NCBI RefSeq assembly: GCF_027942865.1
Contig: NC_134511.1
Coordinates: forward strand, 2,735,567-2,799,566
Direction: 5' to 3'
DNA from: Odontesthes bonariensis
Lineage: Eukaryota > Chordata > Actinopteri > Atheriniformes > Atherinopsidae
DNA length: 64,000 nt
Shown: positions 47,801 through 55,007 of the stretch, in pieces
Numbering within the stretch: the first letter of the stretch is position 1
Layout of the letters: each line of letters starts with the position of its first letter
The notes under the pieces: model-generated
Databases searched by the model: none
The model's input: only the letters and a program-made list of their open reading frames with translations
Told to the model about the DNA's origin: nothing
Translations under genes and position numbers: made by a program

Positions 47801-50363
47801 GTAATAAGAATAATAATAATAATAATAGATCTATATAAAATAATCTTGCGGGCCAGATATAATTGTATGCCGGGCCGGATGTGGCCCGCGGGCCTTGGGT
47901 TTGACACATATGCCTTAAAGAAAGGACAGAAAGCTCGTCTGAGAGGGTTCAGGCTGTGTTGGAGGAGAAAGCAGCTCAGAGCAGATATTCACTTTAAAGC
48001 TGCTCAGAACTGAACTAACTCTGGTTCTGCCTCAGATTCTGGGTTTATGTTCATGTTGGAACATGTTTCAGTGAATCTCTGCAGCTGTTACCATGGAAAC
48101 ATCTGCAGATATTCACTTTAAAGCTGCTCAGAACTGAACTAACTCTGGTTCTGACTCAGATTCTGGGTTTATGTTCATGTTGGAACATGTTTCAGTGAAT
48201 CTCTGCAGCTGTTACCATGGAAACATCTGCAGATATTCACTTTAAAGCTGCTCAGAACTGAACTAACTCTGGTTCTGCCTCAGATTCTGGGTTTATGTTC
48301 ATGTTGGAACATGTTTCAGTGAATCTCTGCAGCTGTTACCATGGAAACATCTGCAGATATTCACTTTAAAGCTGCTCAGAGCTGAACTAACTCTGGTTCT
48401 GCCTCAGATTCTGGGTTTATGTTCATGTTGGAACATGTTTCAGTGAATCTCTGCAGCTGTTACCATGGAAACATCTGCAGATATTCACTTTAAAGCTGCT
48501 CAGAACTGAACTAACTCTGGTTCTGACTCAGATTCTGGGTTTATGTTCATGTTGGAACATGTTTCAATGAATCTCTGCAGCTGTTACCATGGAAACATCT
48601 GCAGATATTCACTTTAAAGCTGCTCAGAACTGAACTAACTCTGGTTCTGCCTCAGATTCTGGGTTTATGTTCATGTTGGAACATGTTTCAGTGAATCTCT
48701 GCAGCTGTTACCATGGAAACATCTGCAGATATTCACTTTACAGCTGCTCAGAACTGAACTAACTCTGGTTCTGCCTCAGATTCTGCGTTTATGTTCATGT
48801 TGGAACATGTTTCAGTGAATCTCTGCAGCTGTTACTATGGAAACACCTGCAGATATTCACTTTAAAGCTGCTCAGAGCTGAACTAACTCTGGTTCTGCCT
48901 CAGATTCTGGGTTTATGTTCATGTTGGAACATGTTTCAGTGAATCTCTGCAGCTGTTACCATGGAAACATCTGCAGATATTCACTTTAAAGCTGCTCAGA
49001 ACTGAACTAACTCTGGTTCTGCCTCAGATTCTGGGTTTATGTTCATGTTGGAACATGTTTCAGTGAATCTCTGCAGCTGTTACCATGGAAACATCTGCAG
49101 ATATTCACTTTAAAGCTGCTCAGAACTGAACTAACTCTGGTTCTGCCTCAGATTCTGGGTTTATGTTCATGTTGGAACATGTTTCAGTGAATCTCTGCAG
49201 CTGTTACCATGGAAACATCTGCAGATATTCACTTTAAAGCTGCTCAGAACTGAACTAACTCTGGTTCTGCCTCAGATTCTGGGTTTATGTTCATGTTGGA
49301 ACATGTTTCAGTGAATCTCTGCAGCTGTTACCATGGAAACATCTGCAGATATTCACTTTAAAGCTGCTCAGAACTGAACTAACTCTGGTTCTGACTCAGA
49401 TTCTGGGTTTATGTTCATGTTGGAACATGTTTCAGTGAATCTCTGCAGCTGTTACCATGGAAACATCTGCAGATATTCACTTTAAAGCTGCTCAGAACTG
49501 AACTAACTCTGGTTCTGACTCAGATTCTGGGTTTATGTTCATGTTGGAACATGTTTCAGTGAATCTCTGCAGCTGTTTTACTGTAAATATTTAAAGAAAT
49601 GAGGACTTTCACAGTCCTCTCCCTCACTGAGTCATTATGTTCAGAATAAAATTCAGACTGGCCCAGATTAGGATGTTATTATCTGCTCTATGAGAGCATT
49701 TCTGCTGTGACTCATCAGGTGGGAGTGGTGCTGTGGCCGGGGAGCTGCAGTGCATGCCGGGAAGTCAGCTGACAGGTTCAGAGTGTTTATTAACCAGCTT
49801 CGTTTATTTGCCTGGTTAATAAGATTACATGATGAAAACAATCACTGACTTTGTAGATTAAAAAGTTGAGAATTTCAAACTTTCCTCGCGCAGAGTGAAA
49901 CTAAAGGCCCAAACTTTATTGTTCCAGCATTCTGATGCGTAAAAAGAGGAGCATCTTAAAAGCGTGAAACATTAATAAAAACAGAAGCATCTTAAAAGCG
50001 TAAAACATTCATAAAAAGAGGAGCACCTTAAATGCGTAAAACATTTAAAATGGCCGCTCCTTTCCTCTCCCACTAATTACTGTGAAACTCATCTGTGAGT
50101 GTGTTTGCTCCGGCTGTAACAGCCGTGCGTCCCGCTGTTATTGAACCTGATTTCGGGTTCCAGGCCTTCGGACACTCACCCTCCTCTGAGCGGAAAAACA
50201 CGGCGGCTCTGGCCGCTCCGTCCTCCACCTCCACCCGGCAGTCTCCGCCGCTCGACTTCTTCTTGCTCTGGAAGTAGAGCTGCAGCTTGTTTTTCACGGT
50301 TTTGCTGGGGGCCGGGCCCCAGTCGCCCTCCACGGCCACCGGCGGACACTCGCACTCAGCCAT
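11988..50363 (-). CDS. parp14: PARP14-like macro-domain ADP-ribosyltransferase, complete gene
   Basis: Twenty-three coding exons, from 5' to 3': 50180-50363, 46571-46671, 43271-43298, 42822-42893, 40146-40316, 39047-39172, 37986-38087, 33881-36062, 32123-32287, 31923-31998, 29923-30159, 27364-27585, 26300-26414, 24702-24857, 23298-23360, 22148-22333, 21304-21507, 20492-20607, 20131-20366, 19201-19472, 18031-18173, 14700-14874, 11988-12268. All borders are GT/AG and all phases agree, giving 5,613 nt and 1,870 residues (human PARP14 is about 1,800). Domain order: RRM (about 15-95), second RRM region (about 190-260), KH-like stretch with macro 1 (about 790-970), RGG linker (988-1043), macro 2 (about 1045-1225), macro 3 (about 1275-1465), KH-like region, WWE (about 1590-1665), ART (about 1680-1870). 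Family members transfer single ADP-ribose units to proteins and act in cytokine and antiviral responses. ISRE-like sites lie about 70-90 bp above the ATG. Fish often carry several PARP14 paralogues, so the exact orthologue is not settled. Confidence 0.93.
12396..12562. mobile_element. MITE fragment, CACTCAG family, left end
   Basis: It matches the left end of the elements at 12999-14433 and 39498-40123 (CACTCAGCGGGGTCACATGG, then a GGATCGGATTATTGGCT segment), but the right end is missing. A T-run at 12604-12621 follows. Confidence 0.7.
12999..14433. mobile_element. MITE, CACTCAG family, split by a hAT insertion
   Basis: It starts CACTCAGCGGGGTCACATGG and ends with the inverse, ATGTGACCCCACTGAGTG. 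Removing the nested hAT element (13049-13838) leaves about 640 bp, close to the copy at 39498-40123. The core includes a conserved stretch that can be read as [19 protein letters not shown], but no known domain. Confidence 0.8.
13049..13838. mobile_element. hAT-like element nested in a MITE
   Basis: The ends are TAGGGGTGGGCGAT and GATCGCGCACCCCTT, flanked by GCTAAACT (13041-13048) and GCTAAATT (13839-13846), an 8-bp duplication with one mismatch. The interrupted host MITE confirms the boundaries. Confidence 0.82.
15159..15613. mobile_element. TTAA-flanked MITE with perfect 13-bp ends
   Basis: TTAA-CCTTGTAGCACCC at the left and GGGTGCTACAAGG-TTAA at the right are exact inverses. The CCY start plus TTAA duplication fits the piggyBac superfamily. 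The phrase CCCACAGTTGCA-ATATGCAAC occurs twice inside. Confidence 0.85.
15616..16060 (-). pseudogene. Tc1-type transposase fragment with 43-bp internal repeats
   Basis: Minus-strand frames read [40 protein letters not shown] and [15 protein letters not shown], which is the helix-turn-helix part of Tc1/mariner transposases. The last motif is triplicated by a 43-bp tandem repeat (15618, 15661, 15704), which shifts frame each time. No DDE catalytic region is present. Confidence 0.78.
16232..17396. mobile_element. TTAA-flanked element, GGCRAGACAC family, copy 1
   Basis: It starts TTAAGGCAAGACACGG and ends GCGTCTCGCCTTAA. It shares long internal sequence with 29109-29839, which lacks about 430 bp of it. 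No coding frame. Confidence 0.8.
18474..19180. mobile_element. Non-autonomous hAT-like element, CAGAGATCCTCA family, copy 1
   Basis: The ends are CAGAGATCCTCA and GAGAATCACTG. It carries two copies of a [13 protein letters not shown]-coding stretch (about 18767 and 18890). It is nearly identical to 43382-44109. Confidence 0.75.
19201..19472 (-). CDS. parp14: PARP14-like exon 20: WWE domain
   Basis: It encodes [19 protein letters not shown], then [20 protein letters not shown] and [14 protein letters not shown]. The W-x-F and Y-x(n)-E pattern is that of WWE domains, which bind ADP-ribose chains or act as protein adaptors and commonly precede the catalytic domain in this PARP subgroup. Confidence 0.88.
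19550..20070 (+). mobile_element. L2-like LINE, 3' end
   Basis: Plus-strand frames, with stops, read [39 protein letters not shown] and [11 protein letters not shown]. This is the end of the ORF in fish L2-type LINEs. It is 5'-truncated and inactive, and lies in a PARP14-like intron. Confidence 0.82.
20654..21262. mobile_element. MITE, GGCTGTGTTCGAAACC family, copy 1
   Basis: It has inverted ends GGCTGCGTTCGAAACCGCAT and GCGGTTTCGAACACAGCC. Four copies occur in the window (also 25337-25971, 41672-42336, 57363-58003). The core contains ACGTGACGTCGCCGAT. Confidence 0.85.
21304..24857 (-). CDS. parp14: PARP14-like exons 14-17: macro domain 3
   Basis: Exons 24702-24857, 23298-23360, 22148-22333 and 21304-21507, all in matching phase. 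They encode [20 protein letters not shown] with SSNQNF, then [39 protein letters not shown] and [17 protein letters not shown]. This is a complete macro fold with GDI and GTG ligand loops. Confidence 0.9.
22831..22935. mobile_element. Short retroposed LINE-tail insert with 11-bp target duplication
   Basis: A 105-bp TCCATCCATTTTC...CACCCTGGACGGG segment flanked by exact GTACAAAGAGA copies (22820-22830 and 22936-22946). Such short 3' fragments are typical of 5'-truncated LINE retroposition in fish. Confidence 0.75.
23452..23479. repeat. (GTAA)n microsatellite
   Basis: About six tandem GTAA units just upstream of hAT copy 2. Confidence 0.9.
23753..23922 (-). mobile_element. tRNA-derived SINE nested in hAT copy 2
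   Basis: On the minus strand the head has an A-box-like GTGGCGTAGTGGGTTGAGC and a B-box GGTTCAAGTCC. The tail reads TGCTGCATGGTGTTCCCCC and ends TTAAAGGCACAAAAGCCCC. The pattern is that of fish tRNA-headed SINEs. Confidence 0.78.
24042..24347 (+). pseudogene. BED zinc-finger fragment of hAT copy 2
   Basis: 101 codons that differ from the fragment at 10635-10940 only at residue 10 (G for C). The CKHC and YHLKAKH finger ligands are intact and the catalytic region is absent. Confidence 0.7.
24536..24670 (-). repeat. LINE 3' UTR-like repeat
   Basis: Reverse complement of part of 59355-59495 (shared GATATCGTGCAGATTTCATG and CCAGATAAGTTCAAAG). It is non-coding. Confidence 0.65.
25337..25971. mobile_element. 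MITE, GGCTGTGTTCGAAACC family, copy 2
   Basis: Inverted relative to copy 1. It has intact ends GGCTGTGTTCGAAACCGCAT and GGTTTCGAACACAGCC, and lies in a PARP14-like intron. Confidence 0.85.
26633..27031. mobile_element. Long-TIR TTAA element, copy 1 (left-truncated)
   Basis: It holds a hairpin core: TTGGCCCTATTTTCTCTCCC and on (26633-26672) is the inverse of 26732-26771. The right arm ends in ACTATCCCTTTAA. Other copies are 30243-31305 and 52194-53110. Confidence 0.7.
27364..31998 (-). CDS. parp14: PARP14-like exons 10-12: macro domain 2
   Basis: Exons 31923-31998, 29923-30159 and 27364-27585 join in phase 0 to encode [40 protein letters not shown], a [20 protein letters not shown] strand and [17 protein letters not shown]. 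The first loop has N-T-I-A-D in place of the usual NAAN, so ligand affinity may differ from macro 1. The second loop, GTGNLGFP, is intact. Confidence 0.9.
27910..28931. mobile_element. hAT-like MITE, CAGAGGTGGG family
   Basis: The ends are CAGAGGTGGGTAGTAACGAG and GCTCTACCCACCTCTG. Repeated TTACTTGAGTA motifs extend the inverted ends. It has no coding frame and no clear target duplication. Confidence 0.7.
29109..29839. mobile_element. TTAA-flanked element, GGCRAGACAC family, copy 2
   Basis: It starts TTAAGGCGAGACACGG and ends GTGCCTCGCCTTAA. It is a shorter relative of 16232-17396. Confidence 0.8.
30381..30682 (+). mobile_element. Solo LTR, 302 bp, 4-bp target duplication
   Basis: It begins TGTGGGAG and ends TCACAACA (TG...CA), flanked by GTAG at 30377-30380 and 30683-30686. 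A TATAAAG (30547-30553) and an AATAAA (30624-30629) sit in the expected order. Related elements at 52350 and 52970 show the empty site, which fixes both ends. There is no internal retroelement coding sequence, so the family (Gypsy- or retrovirus-like) is open. Confidence 0.88.
31021..31091. mobile_element. 71-bp LINE-tail insert with 12-bp target duplication
   Basis: CCATCCATTATCTTCCGC...AGCCCAGACG flanked by exact TGTATTACTCTT copies (31009-31020, 31092-31103). It is a short retroposed fragment. Confidence 0.8.
32123..32287 (-). CDS. parp14: PARP14-like exon 9: RGG-box linker
   Basis: Read in the phase fixed by its neighbours, this exon encodes an arginine/glycine-rich linker ([20 protein letters not shown] and [18 protein letters not shown]). 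RGG boxes bind RNA and promote condensation. The longer open frame 32064-32312 is another phase and is not the coding frame. Confidence 0.85.
32379..33714. repeat. 16-bp minisatellite, about 83 units
   Basis: The unit is GGTGGAAGRGCCAACA (plus strand) with a binary G/A variant at the R position and rare point changes. It fills most of the intron between PARP14-like exons 8 and 9. Because 16 is not a multiple of 3 and the unit lacks stops in all phases, all frames are open for over 400 codons; these are not genes. In the transcript the unit is pyrimidine-rich (TGTTGGCCCTTCCACC). Confidence 0.97.
33881..36062 (-). CDS. parp14: PARP14-like exon 8: KH-like repeats and macro domain 1
   Basis: A single exon of 2,182 nt (residues about 261-988). 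Most of it is a run of KH-like modules, seen as repeated SLIERR / VTVAG / [17 protein letters not shown] segments. It ends with macro domain 1: [20 protein letters not shown] carries the ADP-ribose-binding NAAN motif, and [15 protein letters not shown] the second ligand loop. Acidic EEEEEE-type sequence precedes the macro domain. The donor GG|GTAAAA is weak, but phase 2 matches the next exon exactly. Confidence 0.92.
36300..37010. mobile_element. TTAA-flanked MITE, ACACATTGA family
   Basis: TTAACACATTGA and TCAATGTGTTAA are near-exact inverted ends (36300 and 37010). No coding frame. It lies in a PARP14-like intron. Confidence 0.75.
37285..37391. repeat. 24-bp tandem repeat
   Basis: About four units built from CACTCTGACACA and CACTCTGAAGCA. 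Confidence 0.9.
37986..40316 (-). CDS. parp14: PARP14-like exons 5-7: second RRM region
   Basis: Exons 40146-40316, 39047-39172 and 37986-38087 (phases 1/1/1) encode LENISGLDE-like text ([26 protein letters not shown]), then [19 protein letters not shown] and [13 protein letters not shown]. This is the beta-alpha-beta pattern of RRM domains. RRMs in this family are thought to bind RNA or protein partners. Confidence 0.85.
38351..38745. repeat. (TAGAA)n microsatellite with LINE-tail-like sequence
   Basis: About 14 TAGAA units (to about 38421), then AATACTTTATTCATCCCCC and GGGGAAATTC, an AT-rich tract and CAGTCCTGCAGCCTCTCAC. This order is common at the 3' ends of fish non-LTR elements. Confidence 0.7.
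38856..38985. repeat. GCTAACATGT-type tandem repeat
   Basis: Interleaved 11-bp GCTAACATGTG and GCTAACATGCT units in a PARP14-like intron. Confidence 0.85.
39498..40123. mobile_element. MITE, CACTCAG family, copy 3
   Basis: Ends CACTCAGTGGGGTCACATGG and CATGTGACCCACTGAGTG. It is inverted relative to the copy at 12999-14433 and carries an AATTCAATTTTTATTTATA LINE-tail-like stretch (about 39783-39965) in its middle. Its right end is about 20 bp from PARP14-like exon 5. Confidence 0.8.
40414..40895. mobile_element. hAT-like MITE, CAGAGATGGG family
   Basis: Ends CAGAGATGGGACCAAGTCA and TTGAGTCCCCATCTCTG. The flanking octamers are CTGAGTAG and CTGAGCAC (six of eight match). It contains many AAGTC repeats. 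Confidence 0.75.
41059..42476. mobile_element. hAT-like element with a nested MITE
   Basis: Ends CAGGGCTATTCAATCAC and GCATTTGAACAACCCTG, flanked by GGCTAAAC (41051-41058) and GACTAAAC (42477-42484), seven of eight matching. The MITE at 41672-42336 is nested inside. Confidence 0.8.
41672..42336. mobile_element. MITE, GGCTGTGTTCGAAACC family, copy 3
   Basis: Same orientation as copy 1. Near its right end the AGTATGT motif is tandemly expanded (about 42250-42319). Confidence 0.82.
43382..44109. mobile_element. Non-autonomous hAT-like element, CAGAGATCCTCA family, copy 2
   Basis: Near-identical to 18474-19180. The flanks ATCTAAAA and AGCTAAAA match at seven of eight bases. Confidence 0.78.
44303..44651. 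mobile_element. TTAA-flanked MITE, CCCCTTAACGCC family
   Basis: TTAACCCCTTAACGCC on the left and GGCGTTAAGGGGTTAA on the right are exact inverses. The CCC start with TTAA flanks is classical for piggyBac-type elements. Confidence 0.88.
45787..46040 (+). pseudogene. MADF-like fragment (Harbinger-type), copy 1
   Basis: Plus-strand frames read [15 protein letters not shown], then, after a stop and frame change, [20 protein letters not shown] and [10 protein letters not shown]. The WKKLRDRYV segment is the third helix of MADF/Myb-SANT-like domains, found in the DNA-binding partner protein of PIF/Harbinger transposons. It lies in a PARP14-like intron. Confidence 0.6.
46959..47905. repeat. Direct repeat pair flanking MADF-like fragment copy 2
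   Basis: A segment of about 295 bp occurs at about 46959-47250 and again at 47609-47905, almost identical, with the MADF-like fragment (47295-47560, [16 protein letters not shown]) between. The repeat ends in GGCCCGCGGGCCTTGGGTTTGAC, written here as GGCCCGCGGGCC then TTGGGTTTGAC. Confidence 0.8.
47981..49578. repeat. 124-bp satellite, about 12.9 units, each with an X-box
   Basis: Units start GCAGATATTC at 47981 and every 124 bp to 49469. Divergence between units is very low (single-base changes). Each unit contains GTTACCATGGAAAC (first at 48087-48100; 11 exact plus one with a C-to-T change) and GAACATGTTTC. It lies in PARP14-like intron 1. Confidence 0.95.
49941..50050. repeat. 36-bp tandem repeat
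   Basis: Three units starting at 49941, 49977 and 50013 (AAAAAGAGGAGCATCTTAAA type) just inside PARP14-like intron 1. Confidence 0.85.
50180..50363 (-). CDS. parp14: PARP14-like exon 1: start codon and first RRM half
   Basis: The ATG at 50363 begins [16 protein letters not shown], followed by [20 protein letters not shown] and the RNP-like [18 protein letters not shown]. The exon ends in phase 1 at GTGAGT and continues into 46571-46671 ([16 protein letters not shown]), completing an RRM of the type found at the N-terminus of PARP14 and PARP10. No in-frame upstream ATG competes. Confidence 0.9.
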
Positions 50364-50430
50364 CCCGCGCGCTCCGCTTCACGCTCGGACACAAAGTGGC
50401 TCCTCGGCGTCGGGCTCCAACTTTAAGGGG

Positions 50431-50461
50431 AGTTTCACTTTGCTTTCGCTTTCGTTTCTTG
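50431..50461 (-). promoter_or_regulatory. ISRE/IRF motif cluster of the PARP14-like promoter
   Basis: On the minus strand, GAAACGAAAGCGAAAGCAAA and GTGAAACT overlap. GAAAGCGAAA (50444-50453 inverse) fits the GAAANNGAAA core exactly, and AGTTTCACTTTG (50431-50442 plus) fits the ISRE with one mismatch. The cluster lies 68-98 bp above the start codon. Confidence 0.85.
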
Positions 50462-50519
50462 CGAAACACTACTGCTCATTTAACAGGGCTGATGTTAAAT
50501 AAGACTCAGAAGGATAAAA

Positions 50520-51550
50520 ACCGTCATATATTTAACTTTTTAAGCTGCTCTTTTAGCTGTGTTGATGTAAAAAGTTGCAGAAATTTGAATAAAATGTCTC
50601 TGCATTAGCTGCTCATCTCTGAGTTTTCTCATCACTTTTCCTCTTTACAACACTTTTTTTCACATTACTTTAAAGGAAGAAACGTGGATCTGATGCACCT
50701 GCTGAAATCTGGCTCTTTTGGATTAAATAAAGAGTTTATGATAATAATAATAATAATAATTTATTTATATAGCACCTTTCATACACAAAATGTAGCTCAA
50801 AGTGCTTTACAAATAAGATCAATATACAAAGTAAATAAAGTAAAATAACTACAAGAATAACAAAATAGAGTACAATAGAACATGTTGCGGGGGGGGGGGG
50901 GGGGAATAGATATAAATTAAAGATAAAGTACTAAAAATAGAAAAATTAATTTGCCAATAAAATAGAGAAACAATAATGTAATATATAAATAGTAATAATA
51001 ATAATAGTTTGACAGTTTGATTCTATATAATTTTTGTGATGTCATCCTTTTTATTTTCAGATCTGTGAATAATATTTACATGTTTTGTTTTTAGGAATAC
51101 GTTAAATATGAGCACAAATATTAAAGGATTAATTTGCTTTTTTCCCAATCTTGGTTATCCTGCTGCTTAACACAGCAAAAAAAAAGGCCTCGAAATCAAC
51201 GACAAAAAACACTTAAACATGTAAATAAGATGAACCTGAAGTGGGGGAAAACGACTGATCTGAAATATGATTTGAGGGGAGACGGTTCTCCTCCATCAGG
51301 TTTAAAGCAGCAGGTGGGGACATTAAATGGGACAAAAAGTAAGAGAGTAAGTAAGTAAGAGAAGCAACACATCTGGAGTTCAGACTCTGGTGATGGATGA
51401 GCCCAGAGTAGGAGGCCCACATCGGACGGAGGGTGTTTCCTGGGGGTCTTTCTGCCTGCTTCTGACCCCCGGAGGAGGGCACGGCTGCAGGCCTCTGCCC
51501 CATTAAACACATTTCATGTAAAACCTACATTTTAAAGGGATGAACATGAA
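50520..51550. other. Intergenic stretch between the two immune-type genes, left part
   Basis: No gene seen. It holds an (AAT)n tract (about 50741-50760), a LINE-tail-like TTTATATAGCACCTTTCAT segment (to about 50840) and a 16-G run (50889-50904). Confidence 0.6.
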
Positions 51551-51553
51551 TAT

Positions 51554-52197
51554 TTAACCCTTGTGCGGTCTTAACATTGTGTTTACTCCCCTTGTCCTAC
51601 GGGTCAAAAATGACCCGCCCTACCAAAGCCCCAAAATAAAGCAACTTAATTGAATTTTAAATCCAAAATCTATTTTGTATGATGAAACCACCTGTTATTT
51701 ATCTATTCAACTCAATTCAATACATTTTTTTATCATGTATTTTATGTTACACAATACAAAAAGACAATCACCAGTTTTCAGGATTACACTTTCTTTAAAA
51801 ACCACAAACCAACTGACAGTTGGACCAACAGTTTTCTTGTTTTCTCAGTTTTCTTTTACATAATAAAGGTTTATTATTGCTATTATATGAATGTGAAGTA
51901 ATTACTTCTGAATTAATTATATTGAAAGGGAAAAAAACAGTGAACTTTTTTCTGGTGTTTAAATGTTTTTATAATTCACGGGTTAAAAATGACCCATAAG
52001 ACAATCTTTGTGTCCTAGTGGTGTACAGCCCACATGGAAACATAAACAAAAATAAAGTATGACTTTTTCTAATGATGGGGTCCCTTTAGGAAAAGGCATA
52101 ACAATTCAAGTTGGAAAAAGATAGTTTGAGGTATTTTTTCTACAGCTAAACATTGTAGTGGCTCACTTTTTGACCCGCAAGACAACAGGAGGGTTAA
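51554..52197. mobile_element. TTAA-flanked MITE, CCCTTGTGCGG family
   Basis: It starts TTAACCCTTGTGCGGTC and ends GACAACAGGAGGGTTAA, with internal inverted GGGTCA.../...TGACCC pairs. Its right TTAA (52194-52197) is shared with the next element. Confidence 0.78.
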
Positions 52198-53110
52198 AGG
52201 GACAGTTCGCCTCTTTAAAGGGACAGTTCGCCTCTTCTGACATGAAGCTGTATGACATCCCATATCAGCAACATCATTTATGAACATCTTCTTACCCCCT
52301 GCTGCGTCCTGTGAGCAGAGTTCCAGCCTCGTTTTGGTGTTGATGAAGGTAGTCCGGCTAGTTGGCTGGGGTTTAAAAAATAAAGCGTTTTGCTTCTCAA
52401 AACAATATGCGTTCAACAGAGTAATACATTTGCATCACAAAATCGTTACGGTGTTTGCTGCTCAGTCTGCACTTCGGTCTGCACGGTCTGCACAGCAGGC
52501 AGTGATACTAAGGGAGAGAAAATAGGGCCAAGCGATTGTGAGGTCTGACTTTTTCCTGGAGAACGATTTTGTGATGCAAATGTATTACTCTTATACATGA
52601 ATTACTCTTATGTATTACGAATCTAATTTATTATTTAATAAATTAATGATTTTGTATTTATTATCTAATAAATGTTTTTATAATTTAACAAATAATATTA
52701 AATTATTATTTAATAATAATGATAAAAAATATTTTAATTGTTATTATTATATTAAAATATATTAAAATACTATAATATTATTATAAAATATATTATTATA
52801 AAATATATTTTATACATGCTCTAGCCGGATTAGAGAAAATAGCGCCAAGCGATTGTGAGGTCTGACTTTTTCCTGGAGAACCATTTTGTGATGCAAATGT
52901 ATTACTCTGTTGAACGCATATTGTTTTGAGAAGCAAGACGCTTTATTTTTTAAACCCCAGCCAACTAGCCGGACTACCTTCATCAACACCAAAACGAGGC
53001 TGGAACTCTGCTCACAGGACGCAGCAGGGGGTAAGAACATGTTCATAAATGATGTTGCTGATATGGGATGTTATACAGCTTCATGTCAGAAGAGGCAAAC
53101 TATCCCTTCA
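52194..53110. mobile_element. Long-TIR TTAA element, copy 3
   Basis: The left arm starts TTAAAGGGACAGTTCGCC, with its first 21 bases repeated once. The right arm ends GGCAAACTATCCCTTCA, so the right TTAA is lost. It holds an AT-rich stretch (about 52590-52815). It lacks the solo LTR and LINE tail seen in copy 2. Confidence 0.78.
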
Positions 53111-53681
53111 GTCAGTATCCACAGCTGTTTTTCTGTTTTTCTTCCTGTAGGAGCTCCTGATTCTCCACCCGGTTTCCCCACAGATGTCACCTGTGTTGGT
53201 GGTGTTTTCCATCTCCTCCTTCCTAAAAACTGATGAATCTGCAGTTTCATGCACGAGGATGTGAGACTTTTCCATCATTTGAGGTAAATAACTTTAACAG
53301 GTAAAGAAATGCAACTTAAAAAGAGGAAAAACTGTCTTTACCCTGTTAGAACAGCACCACCTGCTGGAGAATCTGTTACACTCTGAGTGAGTTTAAAGAA
53401 GTAAAAAACAGGAAGTTTCTTTATGAAAATACCTTTCAGTCGGCTCATATTGTTGGTAGTTGTCCTGCCGAGTTACTGTCAACATCAAACTGATTTAAAT
53501 CAAAAGAATCACCTGATAATGAGTCTAAATGTGATCAGATCAACATCAAGCTGCACCTTTAATGAAGGGTTTTAGATTAAACACTGAGGTCACACTCTTT
53601 TTTTATATTAAAGTTTATTATAACTGCTGACTGAAGTCATTCAGACTGAAGATACAAAGTTAGAAAATAAACAAAAATCAC

Positions 53682-53687
53682 TTTATT
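53682..53687 (-). terminator. Poly(A) signal candidate of the lectin gene
   Basis: AATAAA on the minus strand, about 160 nt past the stop codon at 53848. Confidence 0.5.
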
Positions 53688-53847
53688 TGAAAAGGTGAAA
53701 CCCTTCTGGAGTAAATAAGCTCAGGTATCTTTTATGCATTTATAAAGTCAAACGGTCTTAATCTTTACAAGTTGGTTAAATAAATCTGAAAGCTTAGTCA
53801 CAGGAATTTTGGAAAGAATAAACAGATGTGACGGGTGAAGTGGTGCT

Positions 53848-54975
53848 TCAGGCTTCCTCGGTTTCCTTCGGTTCACCTGCAGAGACACAAAGTAACTGTC
53901 AGCATCATTTCTTCCAGACTGCCTTAGAATCTCTAAAGTCTCCTGATCAGCAGTTCTCCAGCTTTCTAAAGCTCTTTCAGAGCTTTTCTTTGCACATTTT
54001 CTGCTTTTTCCCTCATCTTCACTCCAGGGTTCAGGCTGTGTTGAAGAATAAAAGGTGCTCAGAATTGTTCAAACTCACATTTTTAATCTTATTTGTGTTT
54101 GAACATGTTTCAGTAAATCCGACATAGAAAGAAATGTGGCTGGATCAGGACTTTTCCACTGTGCTAGACATGAACATAAACTAAATAGATCAGCTCAAGT
54201 CCTTCTCCTCTCAGTCCTCCCCCGTCACTTCAGGTGTTCCCCAGGGCTCCGTCCTGGGGCCCCTCCCCTTCATCATCTACCTCCTCCCACTTGGCAATAT
54301 TTTCCAAAAAATTGGTATACATTTCCACTGCTTCGCAGATGACACCCAGCTCTATCTGTCCAGTAAACCTGACTCCCCTCTCCCTCCCTCCCTCCTCCCT
54401 CACCCACTGCCTCTCTGAGATTAAATCCTGGTTCACCTCAAACTTTCTTAAACTCAACAGTGATAAAACAGCCTCGTCACCTCCCGCATAGATTATTGCG
54501 ACTCACTCCTTTTCGGTGTCCCTCACAAATCCCTTCATAAGCTTCAACTGGTCCAAAACTCTGCAGCCCGCATCATCACCAGTATTCCCTCCTTTCACCG
54601 TATCACCCCCGTCCTCCAGCAGCTTCACTGGCTCCCGTTCAAACTACTTTCAAATTACTTTCAAAACCCTACTTTACACATTCAAGGCCATCCACAACCT
54701 CGCCCCCACATATCTGTCTGATCTCCTCTCCGTTGTCATCCCATCTCGCTCCCTGAGGTCTTCCTCCTCCCTCCACCTCTCTGAGCCCTCTGCCCTCTCA
54801 GCACCCACCAAACATCCGCAATATTGACTCTTCAAATCAAAACTCAAAACCATCTGTTTCAAGCTGCATTCTCCCTCTAGCCTCTTTTTAACTTGTGTTA
54901 TTTTATTTATTGTGTTTTTAATGTGTTGTAAAGTGTCCTTGAGTGTTGAGAAAGGCGCTTTTTTAAAAATTAAAT

Positions 54976-55007
<32 letters not shown>

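Noticed and set aside
48059-48068. p53 response elements in the satellite
   Set aside because: Only single half-sites are seen; no second RRRCWWGYYY half lies at a proper spacing, so it is mentioned but not claimed.
47981-49578. Satellite as a gene family or RNA repeat gene
   Set aside because: There is no long open frame and no Pol III signals; it is a simple head-to-tail 124-bp array.
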